From DATKMG01 sp035541995 (GTDB lineage: Bacteria > Acidobacteriota > Terriglobia > Versatilivoradales > Versatilivoraceae): a stretch of DNA of 10,942 bases. The translations under genes were made by a program, and so were the position numbers. Of the stretch, positions 1-5,973 are shown piece by piece (position 1 is the first letter of the stretch; the number at the start of each line of letters is the position of its first letter). Below the pieces are notes generated by a model. That model worked only from the letters and a program-made list of their open reading frames with translations. It was not told the origin of the DNA and ran no database searches. Location of the stretch: NCBI GenBank assembly GCA_035541995.1, contig DATKMG010000583.1, forward strand, positions 1 through 10,942, written 5' to 3'.

Positions 1-1
1 T

Positions 2-118
2 CGATTGTTTTATGCCAAGCACCGGCCTGAACTATTTGCCGCCGCATTGATGATATTCTGGCTGGCAGCGATCCATGCAGCACGGCGCGTACGCTTGGAA
101 CATCTCAATGGACGCTAA
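2..118 (+). CDS. C-terminal end of a truncated gene, possibly a family 2 glycosyltransferase
   Basis: An open frame enters from the left edge and ends at the TAA at 116-118, giving 38 residues. The peptide contains FYAKHRPELF, then a hydrophobic stretch (AAALMIFWLAAIHAA), then a basic tail. An aromatic-Lys-His turn followed by one hydrophobic helix and Arg residues resembles the C-terminus of rhamnosyltransferase-like GT2 proteins. That comparison is from memory and is weak. The start lies outside the window. I see no terminator after the stop, and the MITE-like element begins 100 bases further on. It could equally be the end of another membrane-associated protein. Confidence 0.4.
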   Translation, partial: RLFYAKHRPELFAAALMIFWLAAIHAARRVRLEHLNGR

Positions 119-219
119 CAGGCGATAGCGCTCACGACCAGGTGGGGAGCGGTCACCGAGCGGACAAAGAGATTCACCAATAGGCTGAAAAGAGAAAAGG
201 GCTCTTGTGGAGAAAACGA

Positions 220-477
220 GTGCCTGTCTTTAGAATTTAAGTATTTGCAGAACCGCTCCATGAACTTGCCTAGGCCCGTGGGTTCCGTAGAGATCAAGTG
301 TCTACCTGTGTCTTGTGTTATCCAGTGTTGGAGATAGCACGTTTTCTTCATGTCACCGCCATCAGTGGTCACCTTGTCAAATCGATACCTTACGGAAAGA
401 AACGGGCAAAGTCTTCGGCTCAAGGACAAATCAATTGAACTCCTCCTGCAAAATACTTAAATTCTAAAGACAGGCAC
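220..477. mobile_element. MITE-like element with 31/32-bp terminal inverted repeats
   Basis: The left end (220-250) begins GTGCCTGTCTTTAGAATTTA and the right end (446-477) is its reverse complement. The two arms differ by a single inserted base (TATTT versus TATTTT). Both arms have GTGCCTGTC at the outer edge, so the element is 258 bp with symmetrical ends. The interior shows no convincing gene; the minus-strand open frame across it has no family features and is probably chance. I see no clear target-site duplication. GTGCCTGTC-type ends recall REP/RAYT-type repeats, so this may be a non-autonomous element mobilised by a transposase elsewhere. Confidence 0.7.
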
Positions 478-480
478 CGT

Positions 481-600
481 TGCGCGGCCCTTTGCGCACT
501 ATTTGTCGACCAGCCCGGATTCGGCCAGATCACCTCCGTGCAGAGCCAGGAAAACTCCGGCAACCGTGTAGGCCAGGTCGGTGTCCGCCTGGATTGGTAA
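481..600 (+). pseudogene. C-terminal remnant of a TonB-receptor-like outer-membrane protein
   Basis: The frame ending at TAA 598-600 reads FVDQPGFGQITS, then about 14 residues, then GQVGVRLDW and stop. This is the pattern of the last two beta-strands of carboxypeptidase-regulatory-domain/TonB-type receptors: a FG(Q/R)ITS turn, a loop, then an alternating strand ending in an aromatic residue. Only about 35 residues remain. The frame upstream breaks down immediately at the right end of the MITE-like element (477), so the rest of the gene was lost or displaced there. The family call rests on a short match. Confidence 0.5.
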
Positions 601-620
601 ACCGGCAAGTGCCCGAGACC

Positions 621-725
621 TATAGCGCGGAGTCAGCTTTTGACTCCGCGGCTTTGAACCCCGGAGGAGAGGCCATCGCATGCGATTCAAAGGCCGCAGA
701 CCCACAATACAGGGTCTGCGCTACA
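621..725. repeat. Cluster of three stem-loops (REP-like intergenic repeat)
   Basis: Three inverted repeats follow one another. The first is a perfect 10-bp stem with a 5-base loop (626-635/641-650, CGCGGAGTCA/TGACTCCGCG). The second pairs 648-658 with 686-697 (GCGGCTTTGAA/TTCAAAGGCCGC, one bulge) and encloses the palindrome ATCGCATGCGAT (675-686). The third is a 9-bp stem with an 8-base loop (695-703/712-720, CGCAGACCC/GGGTCTGCG). The outer edges, TATAGCGC and GCGCTAC, are themselves roughly complementary. Lack of a T-run argues against a simple terminator; a dispersed REP-type repeat fits better. Confidence 0.6.
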
Positions 726-1184
726 AAACTGCGCTTTCCGGTGACCAGCCTGACGGGAGGCCCTTTCTGTTTTCCTTGAGGGTTTGTTTTCTTTGGCCGA
801 CGGTTTAAATTAGAAATGAATCATCGAGTATAGTCGGTCGCACCTGGAAGGATAAGGACCGGACTTGTTGTTTCGGGAGGAGCCTTGGAAGCAGCGGATC
901 GCGACTATGAGCCAAGCATGAAAATGTATTTCTGGAGAGCCCGGTTTCTCAGTTTCGGATTGCTGTTCTGGACGAGCTCTTAGGGTCAGATCTCGTTTTT
1001 CTGTGTTGAAGTTCTGGAACCGGGAATGAGGCGAAGGGCCTGTAGCAATGAAGAGGCCGAAAGGTCGCTTCTCCATTCCATGAAACGACCCCTCCCAATG
1101 CTTTGGGGTTCTAATCAGTCATCCGTCGATGATACCATCGGACTTTCACAGCTTGCGGCCATTTTCAAAAGGGTTGTTTGGTTG
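726..1184. other. Intergenic stretch with no recognisable gene
   Basis: Open frames exist on both strands but none has a good ribosome-binding site or recognisable domain. The only structure I see is at 983-1007, which matches 1629-1653 as a direct repeat. The 459 bases otherwise look like decayed or non-coding DNA. Confidence 0.5.
983..1007 (+). repeat. Direct repeat, copy 1 (25 bp)
   Basis: Matches 1629-1653 at 23 of 25 positions; the core is TCAGATCTCG, one variable base, then TTTTCTGTGTT. The two copies bracket the small zinc-ribbon gene. The similarity fades quickly on both sides. Confidence 0.6.
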
Positions 1185-1484
1185 TCAGCGCTCAACCTTG
1201 ACGAGGTACGTGCATTGCGGACATTGATAATTATCAAATTGGTCCTCAGAGGATACTAGCTTGAGTGCGTTGGATACCCCTTGCGACATGTAGCAGACCG
1301 GGCAATTATCGGGGCCAGACGCATACTTTATGAGGCGCATTTCCACTTCAGTAAGGAGTTTGCGCTCGGACTTGATTTGATTGAGTCGTCGTTCGAGTTC
1401 TTTCTGTTCCTCGTACAGCCTTTGGTCCTTTTGGCGCATGTGGTCAGCCAGGCTTCTCGCCTCTTGAAGAAATTCCCTGCGCAT
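1185..1484 (-). CDS. Small coiled-coil / zinc-ribbon protein of unknown function
   Basis: The 99-residue product has two parts. Residues about 3-55 are highly charged with heptad-like leucines and should form a coiled coil. Residues 61-91 carry two metal-binding knuckles, CPVC (61-64) and CPQC (88-91), 23 residues apart, as in a zinc ribbon. The layout suits a small nucleic-acid- or protein-binding factor, but I do not recognise a named family. The start is supported by AGAGGA 5-6 bases upstream of the ATG at 1484-1482, and a TATAAT box lies further upstream on the same strand. It is the only intact-looking gene among the remnants of the left third. Confidence 0.65.
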   Translation of the reverse strand: MRREFLQEARSLADHMRQKDQRLYEEQKELERRLNQIKSERKLLTEVEMRLIKYASGPDNCPVCYMSQGVSNALKLVSSEDQFDNYQCPQCTYLVKVER

Positions 1485-1524
1485 TTCGTTCCTCTTTCAG
1501 AGAGATCTGGGGCAGTGTGTGACG

Positions 1525-1530
1525 ATTATA
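1525..1530 (-). promoter_or_regulatory. -10 box (TATAAT) for the zinc-ribbon gene
   Basis: On the minus strand a perfect TATAAT lies about 40 bases upstream of the zinc-ribbon start codon, giving a leader of roughly 33 bases. No good -35 hexamer is visible at 16-18 bases, so the promoter may be weak or activator-dependent. Confidence 0.45.
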
Positions 1531-1843
1531 GTCGATCCTGCCGAGATTTCTTAGGAATTCCCCATTGAGGAAGTCTACAAATGCTCGCCGTCCAAAGTGT
1601 GGCTTCGCCCGGGCTACGATTTTGAGAAGGATCAGATCTCGATTTTCTGTGTTACGGTTTTCAAGGTCATTGCGGAGATCCTTATCGAGAGCAGGAACCG
1701 CCATGGCCCGACCGGTAAGGATTCAGCAGGTGGGGGGGGATGGTACCACCTTACCAGCTCGTTCGGGCTTCAATAAATACAGGCATCAAGTATCGACAAG
1801 ACTTCGTCGATGAGATCGTCCGAAGCCTTTCCAATGGGCCTGG
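1531..1843. other. Intergenic stretch between two minus-strand genes
   Basis: A minus-strand open frame (about 86 residues) crosses part of it but shows no family features. The stretch holds the second copy of the 25-bp direct repeat and an inverted repeat GGTAAGG (1714-1720)/CCTTACC (1749-1755) with a G-run between the arms. A short open minus-strand tail ending at 1770-1772 could be another scrap, but I cannot name it. Confidence 0.4.
1629..1653 (+). repeat. Direct repeat, copy 2 (25 bp)
   Basis: Second copy of the repeat at 983-1007, same orientation, two mismatches. On the minus strand both copies read AACACAGAAA, one variable base, then CGAGATCTGA. Confidence 0.6.
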
Positions 1844-2286
1844 CTAAAACGACCGATCGATCTGGTTCAGTTTCTTGCCGATCGCGTACGGCTGTGCCAG
1901 CGTGTTGGTGAAAGCGAGCGAATGATCGAGCACGATGAGGTTCCACTGTGGATCGACGATCGGGCTGCCTTCATTTTCGTCGAGGTTGGCCACCAGGTCT
2001 TCGAACGCGTGCGCACGGTGGAGCTGGTAGTTCCACTTTACAGGATCGGGAGCGCGCACGTTCTCTTCGTTGAGCTGCTTCAGCATCCTGGTGTTCAGCA
2101 CCCAGAGAGCCAGCAAAGCCATGTCGCCGTTGTAACGCACCTCCACCGTCGGCGGCACCATGTCTAAATCCAGTACTCGATCGAGTTTGTATCCGGCGAT
2201 CTCCAACTTATAATTTTTGCGATGCAGGGCCCCGGCGGCGGCCAGCCCGCCGGGCTTGAAGAAGACCTGCGGTGTCGCGGTCGTCC
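1844..2286 (-). pseudogene. Fragment of a kinase-fold hypothetical protein family
   Basis: From about 2284 down to the TAG at 1844 the minus strand encodes a coherent stretch. It contains YKLEIAGYKLDRVLDLDMVP, then PPTVEVRYNGD, and later FEDLVANLDENEG and NLIVLDHSLAF. This order (substrate-lobe helix, MVPPTVE, a D-x-N-x-G catalytic-type loop, a D-H-S metal-type motif) matches bacterial hypothetical proteins distantly related to HipA/PI-kinase folds. Relatives I recall have D-R-N-x-G-N; here the loop is DENEGS, so a key Asn appears replaced by Ser. The N-terminal lobe is absent, and the upstream frame runs into a group II intron reverse-transcriptase scrap. The protein also stops soon after the D-H-S motif. 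It is probably broken and inactive. Confidence 0.6.
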
Positions 2287-2295
2287 GATCGATCA

Positions 2296-2370
2296 TCCAG
2301 TTGTCGCATCGGCGGATAAAGCGCCGAGCGGTAATACCGCCCGTAATACTGGAGCCAGCCCCGAATCCCA
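2296..2370 (-). pseudogene. Remnant of a group II intron reverse transcriptase/maturase
   Basis: One minus-strand frame reads IRGWLQYYGRYYRSALYP followed by PMRQL. This is the hallmark of the maturase/C-terminal part of group II intron proteins (IRGWxxYYGRxYxSALYPxLRxL). Only about 24 residues match; the usual residues before it (FNPV-type) and after it (NRxLxxWA) are not clearly present. The fragment abuts the kinase-like fragment, which starts within a few bases in another frame. No domain V hairpin (GAGC...GTTC type) is evident nearby. Confidence 0.65.
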
Positions 2371-2639
2371 TTTAATGGATTGACTTCGCAAAAAAAATGG
2401 GTAAAGTAGTGCAAAACCTCAGCTAAATCGGCATAGAAGATTGGTTTGCTGGCAACCGGCACGGCTGCGACGCGAGGTTCCCTTGCCTCCCCGATGGATA
2501 TGAGCACCCATAACCAGTGAACAGGTTCAACACGGCGCTCAAAGGAAGCGGCTTGGGAAAGACGGAATAAACGAGTTGTCAGGCGGGCCAGAAACCATCA
2601 GCCAAAACCTGACGACGTAAACCGATGCGAGGTTCCGAC

Positions 2640-3173
2640 ATGTCTGTGACAACACAACCTGATCAAGCAACTGTCCCTCTAGCCCCGGTAGCGCTTATCC
2701 GATTGGCTACCGGTTACATGGTGTCACAGGCCGTGTACGTGGCGGCCAAGCTCGGCCTGGCCGATCTGATCGCTGCGGGGCCTTACCGGGCCGACGAGTT
2801 AGCTAAAGAGGTTGGCGCCGATGCTTCAGCACTGCGGAGACTGTTGCGAATGCTTGCAACGTGTGGCGTCTTCTCAGAGGACGAGCGCGGTCATTTCCTT
2901 CAGTCCCCGGTTTCAGAGCTTCTACGAAGCGGCGTGCCCGGATCGTTGCGCTACGCTGTGATCATGTGGAACGAGGAGCAGTATCTCGCGTGGGGGCAAA
3001 TTCTGCACAGCGTGTGGAAGGAGTGCGCATTCAGGCCGCCTAACTGTGCACTGGAGCTGACGGTACTGACACCTGTCGATGGATCGTGCCGTGGTTCAGC
3101 GCGAGTCGTTTGGGGCTTCGCCTTTTCGTCACGCTATCTATTCAGGTGGCTGATCCAGATAACCCCGGGATGA
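2640..3173 (+). pseudogene. Truncated O-methyltransferase (dimerisation domain only)
   Basis: Residues about 10-130 match the N-terminal winged-helix dimerisation domain of hydroxyneurosporene/hydroxyindole-type O-methyltransferases: LIRLATGYMVSQAVYVAAKL, then LADLIAAGPYRADELAKEVG, then LRRLLRMLATCGVF. The family should continue with a SAM-binding Rossmann domain (GGGxG motif) to about 330-350 residues. Here the match ends near ECAF at 3020-3031, and the rest of the frame to TGA 3171-3173 is unrelated sequence that begins with an attC-like half-site. I prefer the ATG at 2640 over the one at 2625 because AGG lies 8-9 bases upstream of it. Without the SAM domain it cannot be an active methyltransferase. 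Confidence 0.75.
3035..3150 (+). other. Partial attC-like site (R'' half), degenerate
   Basis: GCCTAAC at 3038-3044 fits the integron R'' consensus RYYYAAC. It is followed by TGTGCACTGGAGCTGACGG, a layout typical of the left arm of large attC sites. CACCTG (3070-3075) can pair with CAGGTG (3143-3148). No GTTRRRY box follows, so the right end is missing. ATTCAGG occurs at both borders (3029-3035 and 3140-3146). The O-methyltransferase match ends exactly here. Confidence 0.35.
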
Positions 3174-3197
3174 TATTAGAGCTGGAGGAGGCTTTCC

Positions 3198-4013
3198 ATG
3201 CGAAGAGAAACAAACCTACACCGCCGCGGCTTTGTCTTGAACGGATTGGCCGCGATCTCTTTATTCGGCACAGACATACTTGCAGGCGATGACAAGCCGA
3301 GTGCGACGAAGAGCCGGATTGTCAGCATCGACGCAAAGCCCGAACCCATTGCGATCGATACGGCAAAGACCGCGGTCATCGTCGTGGACATGCAGAACGA
3401 CTTCGGTTCAAAGGGCGGCATGTTCGACCGAATGGGAATTGACTTATCGATAATTCAAAGGGCCGTTGGACCCACTGCAAAAGTGCTGGCCGCGGCCCGC
3501 AAGACGGGCATCAGGATTATCTATCTCAAGATGGGTTTTCGTCCTGATCTCTCGGACCTAGGCGCTTCCGACTCTCCTAATCGGGCGGGGCACCTACGTG
3601 CCGGCGTCGGAGAGCCTGTGCGTGCCCCTGACGGTACGGAGAGCCGAATCCTGATTCGCGACACCTGGAACACAGAGATCGTTCCTGAACTCAAGCCGCA
3701 GGCCGACGATGTCATCATCTACAAGCACCGATACAGCGGCTTCTATGAAACCGAATTGGATGCCACGCTCAAGAAGAAAGGGACCAGATACCTCATCGTC
3801 ACTGGATGTACAACGAGTGTCTGCGTGGAATCAACGGTCAGAGACGCGATGTTCAGAGACTATTCATGTGTGGTGTTAGCGGATTGTACAGGCGAGCCGG
3901 TTGGAAATGGTTTGCCAAGAAGTAACCACGAGGCGTCCCTGTTGGTCATCCAAACCAGACTGGGCTGGGTGTCATCCTCGGAGGAGTTGATAACGGCCCT
4001 TGAAGCACAATAG
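3198..4013 (+). CDS. Isochorismatase-family cysteine hydrolase, probably exported
   Basis: The 271-residue protein has the full isochorismatase fold. The catalytic Asp is in IVVDMQNDF (D64), the Lys in IIYKHRYSGF (K176), and the nucleophilic Cys in TGCTTSVCVESTVRDA (C209). The surrounding sequence resembles RutB / N-carbamoylsarcosine-amidase-like amidohydrolases, which cleave C-N bonds in small amides or carbamates; the exact substrate is unknown. Typical members are about 200-230 residues. The extra N-terminus (HRRGFVLNGLAAISLFG) looks like a twin-arginine signal, implying export after folding. GGAGGAGG lies 7 bases before the ATG, a strong ribosome-binding site. The gene is 87 bases upstream of the FAD oxidase and probably co-transcribed with it. 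Confidence 0.9.
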   Translation: MRRETNLHRRGFVLNGLAAISLFGTDILAGDDKPSATKSRIVSIDAKPEPIAIDTAKTAVIVVDMQNDFGSKGGMFDRMGIDLSIIQRAVGPTAKVLAAARKTGIRIIYLKMGFRPDLSDLGASDSPNRAGHLRAGVGEPVRAPDGTESRILIRDTWNTEIVPELKPQADDVIIYKHRYSGFYETELDATLKKKGTRYLIVTGCTTSVCVESTVRDAMFRDYSCVVLADCTGEPVGNGLPRSNHEASLLVIQTRLGWVSSSEELITALEAQ

Positions 4014-4100
4014 GTTGGAGCAGATGCCGATTCGCGCCGGCGTAGAGCCGAGGTGTCAGGCGTCGGCAACGCGATATATCAACCTGGAAGGGAGTGAGCG

Positions 4101-5621
4101 ATGGGATTCGGAATCAATCGCAGAGAGTTTCTGAAGCGTGGCACGCTGGCCGGCGCAGTACTGTCGGCATCCCGGAGAACCGTTCGGGGAGCTACCACCG
4201 GGCTACCCTCGACGGAGAAGAGTTCGATCCGAAGACTCGCTTCTCGGTTGCGTGGAGAAGTGTTGTTACCCGAAGACAAAGGTTACGAAGCTGCCTGCCG
4301 GGATTGGACGGGTGCGATTCCGAAACGCCCGGGCTTTGTCGTTCGTCCTGCCGAGACTCAAGACATCGTGACCGCTGTCAAGTTCGCCCGGGACCATGAC
4401 CTGCTGGTTGCTGTGCGGGGTGGCGGGCACGGGTTCGGCTCCACCTGTGAAGGCGGGATGCTGCTTAACTTGGGCAAAATGAAGAAGGTCACGGTCGATA
4501 GCGCCAAACGAGTTGCCCGAGCTGAGGCCGGCGTTTTGGCTGGCGAATTCGACCGCGCAACCTGTGCCCAAGGCCTTGCCACCGTTCTGGGAGAATGTCC
4601 GTCGGTCGGCCTCTCCGGCCTTACCCTTGGCGGCGGATTAGGCCGGCTCACGGGGAAATACGGTGCGCTGTGCGACAACTTGCTCTCCGCAGAGGTTATC
4701 ACCGCCAACGGGCAGGTGCTCACCTCCAGCATGACTGAGAACGCCGATCTCTTCTGGGGGATCCGGGGTGGCGGTGGGAACTTCGGTATCGTTGCCTCGT
4801 TCGAGTATCGACTGCATCCCGTCAGTACTGTCCTCAGCGGGACGCTGCGATATCCGACGTCGCAATTGAAGCCCGTCCTTCGATTTATCGCCGAGTATAT
4901 GCTGGCTGCGCCGGACGAGCTCGATGCCATAGTGGACATTGGCAGTGGAGGGATGGTGTATGCCCCGGATGCGCAGGAGCCTGCGGTGGTCATTAACGTT
5001 TGCTGCGGTGGCGAACTCTCCGCAGCGGAAAAGACTCTCCGGCCGTTGCGGTCCTTTCGTGCATCGGCCGTTGACACAATTGGGCCAATGTCTTATCTGG
5101 AGGCGCAGTCCCAATGCGACCTGACGCCGGTCCTCAAACATGCTACAGACAGGTACTCCGGCTATTCCAAGACGGGGTTCATCACACGTCTCAATGACAA
5201 TGCCATCGAGGCGGTAACTGCTCACTGCGAAAAACCACCGTCACCGATTTGGTCGGTAGAGTTGGGGCACTGTATGCACGGGGAGGTATGTCGCGTCCCG
5301 GAGTCAGCGATGGCCTTCAGTCTTCGCCAGCCTGGATATAGCCTCTTCCTCGACGCGTTTGAGGAACGCCCCGCGACAGGCGAAGCAGCGATCATGTGGG
5401 GCCAGAGCCTCCATAAAGCTCTGGAACCGTTCTCCGGTGGTAGGATGTACCTTAACCTTCTAACTGATTCGGGGGAAAGCGGGGTGCGGGCGGCTTTCGG
5501 AAACAACTATCAACGGCTGGTGGCTGTGAAGAGCAAATACGACCCAACCAATTTCTTTCACCTGAACCCGAACATCGCACCGAAGCAAGCGGCTAGTGCC
5601 CGTAGCATTGTGAGCACGTAA
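4101..5621 (+). CDS. Berberine-bridge-type FAD-linked oxidoreductase, Tat-exported
   Basis: The 506-residue protein starts with a clear twin-arginine motif, NRREFLKR (6-13), followed by a short hydrophobic stretch. Residues about 75-245 are a VAO/PCMH-type FAD domain: RPAETQDIV, RGGGHGFGS with the flavin-linking His at 110, and GECPSVGLSGLTLGGGLG. The Cys at 166 occupies the place of the second covalent flavin attachment in bicovalent BBE enzymes. A C-terminal BBE motif, KYDPTNFFHLNPNI, lies near 479-492. The family oxidises sugars, alcohols or alkaloid-like substrates with O2 or another acceptor. GGAAGGGAGTGAGCG precedes the ATG. The TAA at 5619-5621 lies within the first arm of an attC-like structure. 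Substrate unknown; the exported hydrolase upstream hints at a joint periplasmic degradation or modification step. Confidence 0.92.
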   Translation: MGFGINRREFLKRGTLAGAVLSASRRTVRGATTGLPSTEKSSIRRLASRLRGEVLLPEDKGYEAACRDWTGAIPKRPGFVVRPAETQDIVTAVKFARDHDLLVAVRGGGHGFGSTCEGGMLLNLGKMKKVTVDSAKRVARAEAGVLAGEFDRATCAQGLATVLGECPSVGLSGLTLGGGLGRLTGKYGALCDNLLSAEVITANGQVLTSSMTENADLFWGIRGGGGNFGIVASFEYRLHPVSTVLSGTLRYPTSQLKPVLRFIAEYMLAAPDELDAIVDIGSGGMVYAPDAQEPAVVINVCCGGELSAAEKTLRPLRSFRASAVDTIGPMSYLEAQSQCDLTPVLKHATDRYSGYSKTGFITRLNDNAIEAVTAHCEKPPSPIWSVELGHCMHGEVCRVPESAMAFSLRQPGYSLFLDAFEERPATGEAAIMWGQSLHKALEPFSGGRMYLNLLTDSGESGVRAAFGNNYQRLVAVKSKYDPTNFFHLNPNIAPKQAASARSIVST

Positions 5622-5742
5622 CCGGCTCGCTGCAGGCGAATGCCGGGAATTAGCTCGTTTCAACCTTGCATTTGCAGGGTCGGCTGGTCTCATGCGGCCC
5701 TCTCAGGTGGTGACCGGCGACGCCTGAGGGCGAGCGTTAGGC
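5617..5742 (+). other. attC-like recombination site (integron cassette end)
   Basis: The right end is GTTAGGC (5736-5742), an exact fit to the attC R' consensus GTTRRRY. The left arm, starting at TAAC (5619-5622), can pair with the right arm in blocks: GTT with AAC, GCTCGC (5625-5630) with GCGAGC (5730-5735), CAGGCG (5633-5638) with CGCCTG (5721-5726), and GCCGG (5642-5646) with CCGGC (5714-5718). Small unpaired bases between blocks, as in real attC sites, break perfect symmetry. The total of about 126 bp is within the attC range (57-141). The left core box is degenerate. The stop codon of the FAD oxidase lies inside the arm, as is common for cassettes. No integrase is seen. Confidence 0.45.
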
Positions 5743-5973
5743 GGCAGGAGTGATGGGCAATTTGTATTAGTATTACGACACAAACACCGGTAAGGCGTGA
5801 CAATCAAATTGTTTTCGGAAGCCCTGGGGAGAGATACTGAAGTCTTGCTGTGCTTAAAACGCAAAGCTCAAGCCATCGCAGCCATCTGGGGGTTCGAACT
5901 TTAGAACCAAAGTATCTTTTGACTGGCTTTTTCGCCAGTCATCGCAAGCTAGAACTATAAAGGAGAAGAGGTA
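5743..5973 (+). promoter_or_regulatory. Leader region of the sigma-54 activator gene with two stem-loops
   Basis: No gene is seen here. Two hairpins precede the start codon: GGTTC (5891-5895)/GAACC (5904-5908), and a perfect 7-bp stem GACTGGC (5921-5927)/GCCAGTC (5934-5940) with loop TTTTTC. The second ends about 20 bases before the ribosome-binding site AAGGAGAAGAGG. No T-run follows, so neither is a standard terminator. I found no convincing -35/-10 pair, so the promoter remains unlocated. Confidence 0.4.

Noticed and set aside
115..429. Minus-strand open frame of 104 residues across the MITE-like element
   Set aside because: It spans the terminal repeat and shows no domain, no coding flavour and no convincing ribosome-binding site.
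810..1076. Minus-strand open frame of 88 residues
   Set aside because: No recognisable domain or start signal. Its only similarity in the window is the short nucleotide repeat shared with 1629-1653.
1444..1704. Minus-strand open frame of 86 residues overlapping the zinc-ribbon start
   Set aside because: It contains the zinc-ribbon promoter and ribosome-binding site, and its peptide has no family features.
4013..4085. Possible attC between the hydrolase and the oxidase (GTTGGAG...CAACC)
   Set aside because: The core boxes are in the wrong order for attC (GTT first, AAC last), and the gap has no matching inner arms.
4358..5225. Long minus-strand open frames (195 and 239 residues) opposite the FAD oxidase
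   Set aside because: They are antisense shadows of a well-conserved GC-rich flavoprotein gene and encode low-complexity peptides.
5886..5910. GGTTCGAAC followed by ACCA, resembling a tRNA T-arm and 3' end
   Set aside because: The T-stem would need several G-T pairs, G53-C61 is lost, and no acceptor or anticodon arm folds upstream at the right distance.
5921..5940. GACTGGC/GCCAGTC hairpin as a rho-independent terminator
   Set aside because: The T-run is in the loop, not after the stem, and it lies just ahead of a start codon rather than after a gene.
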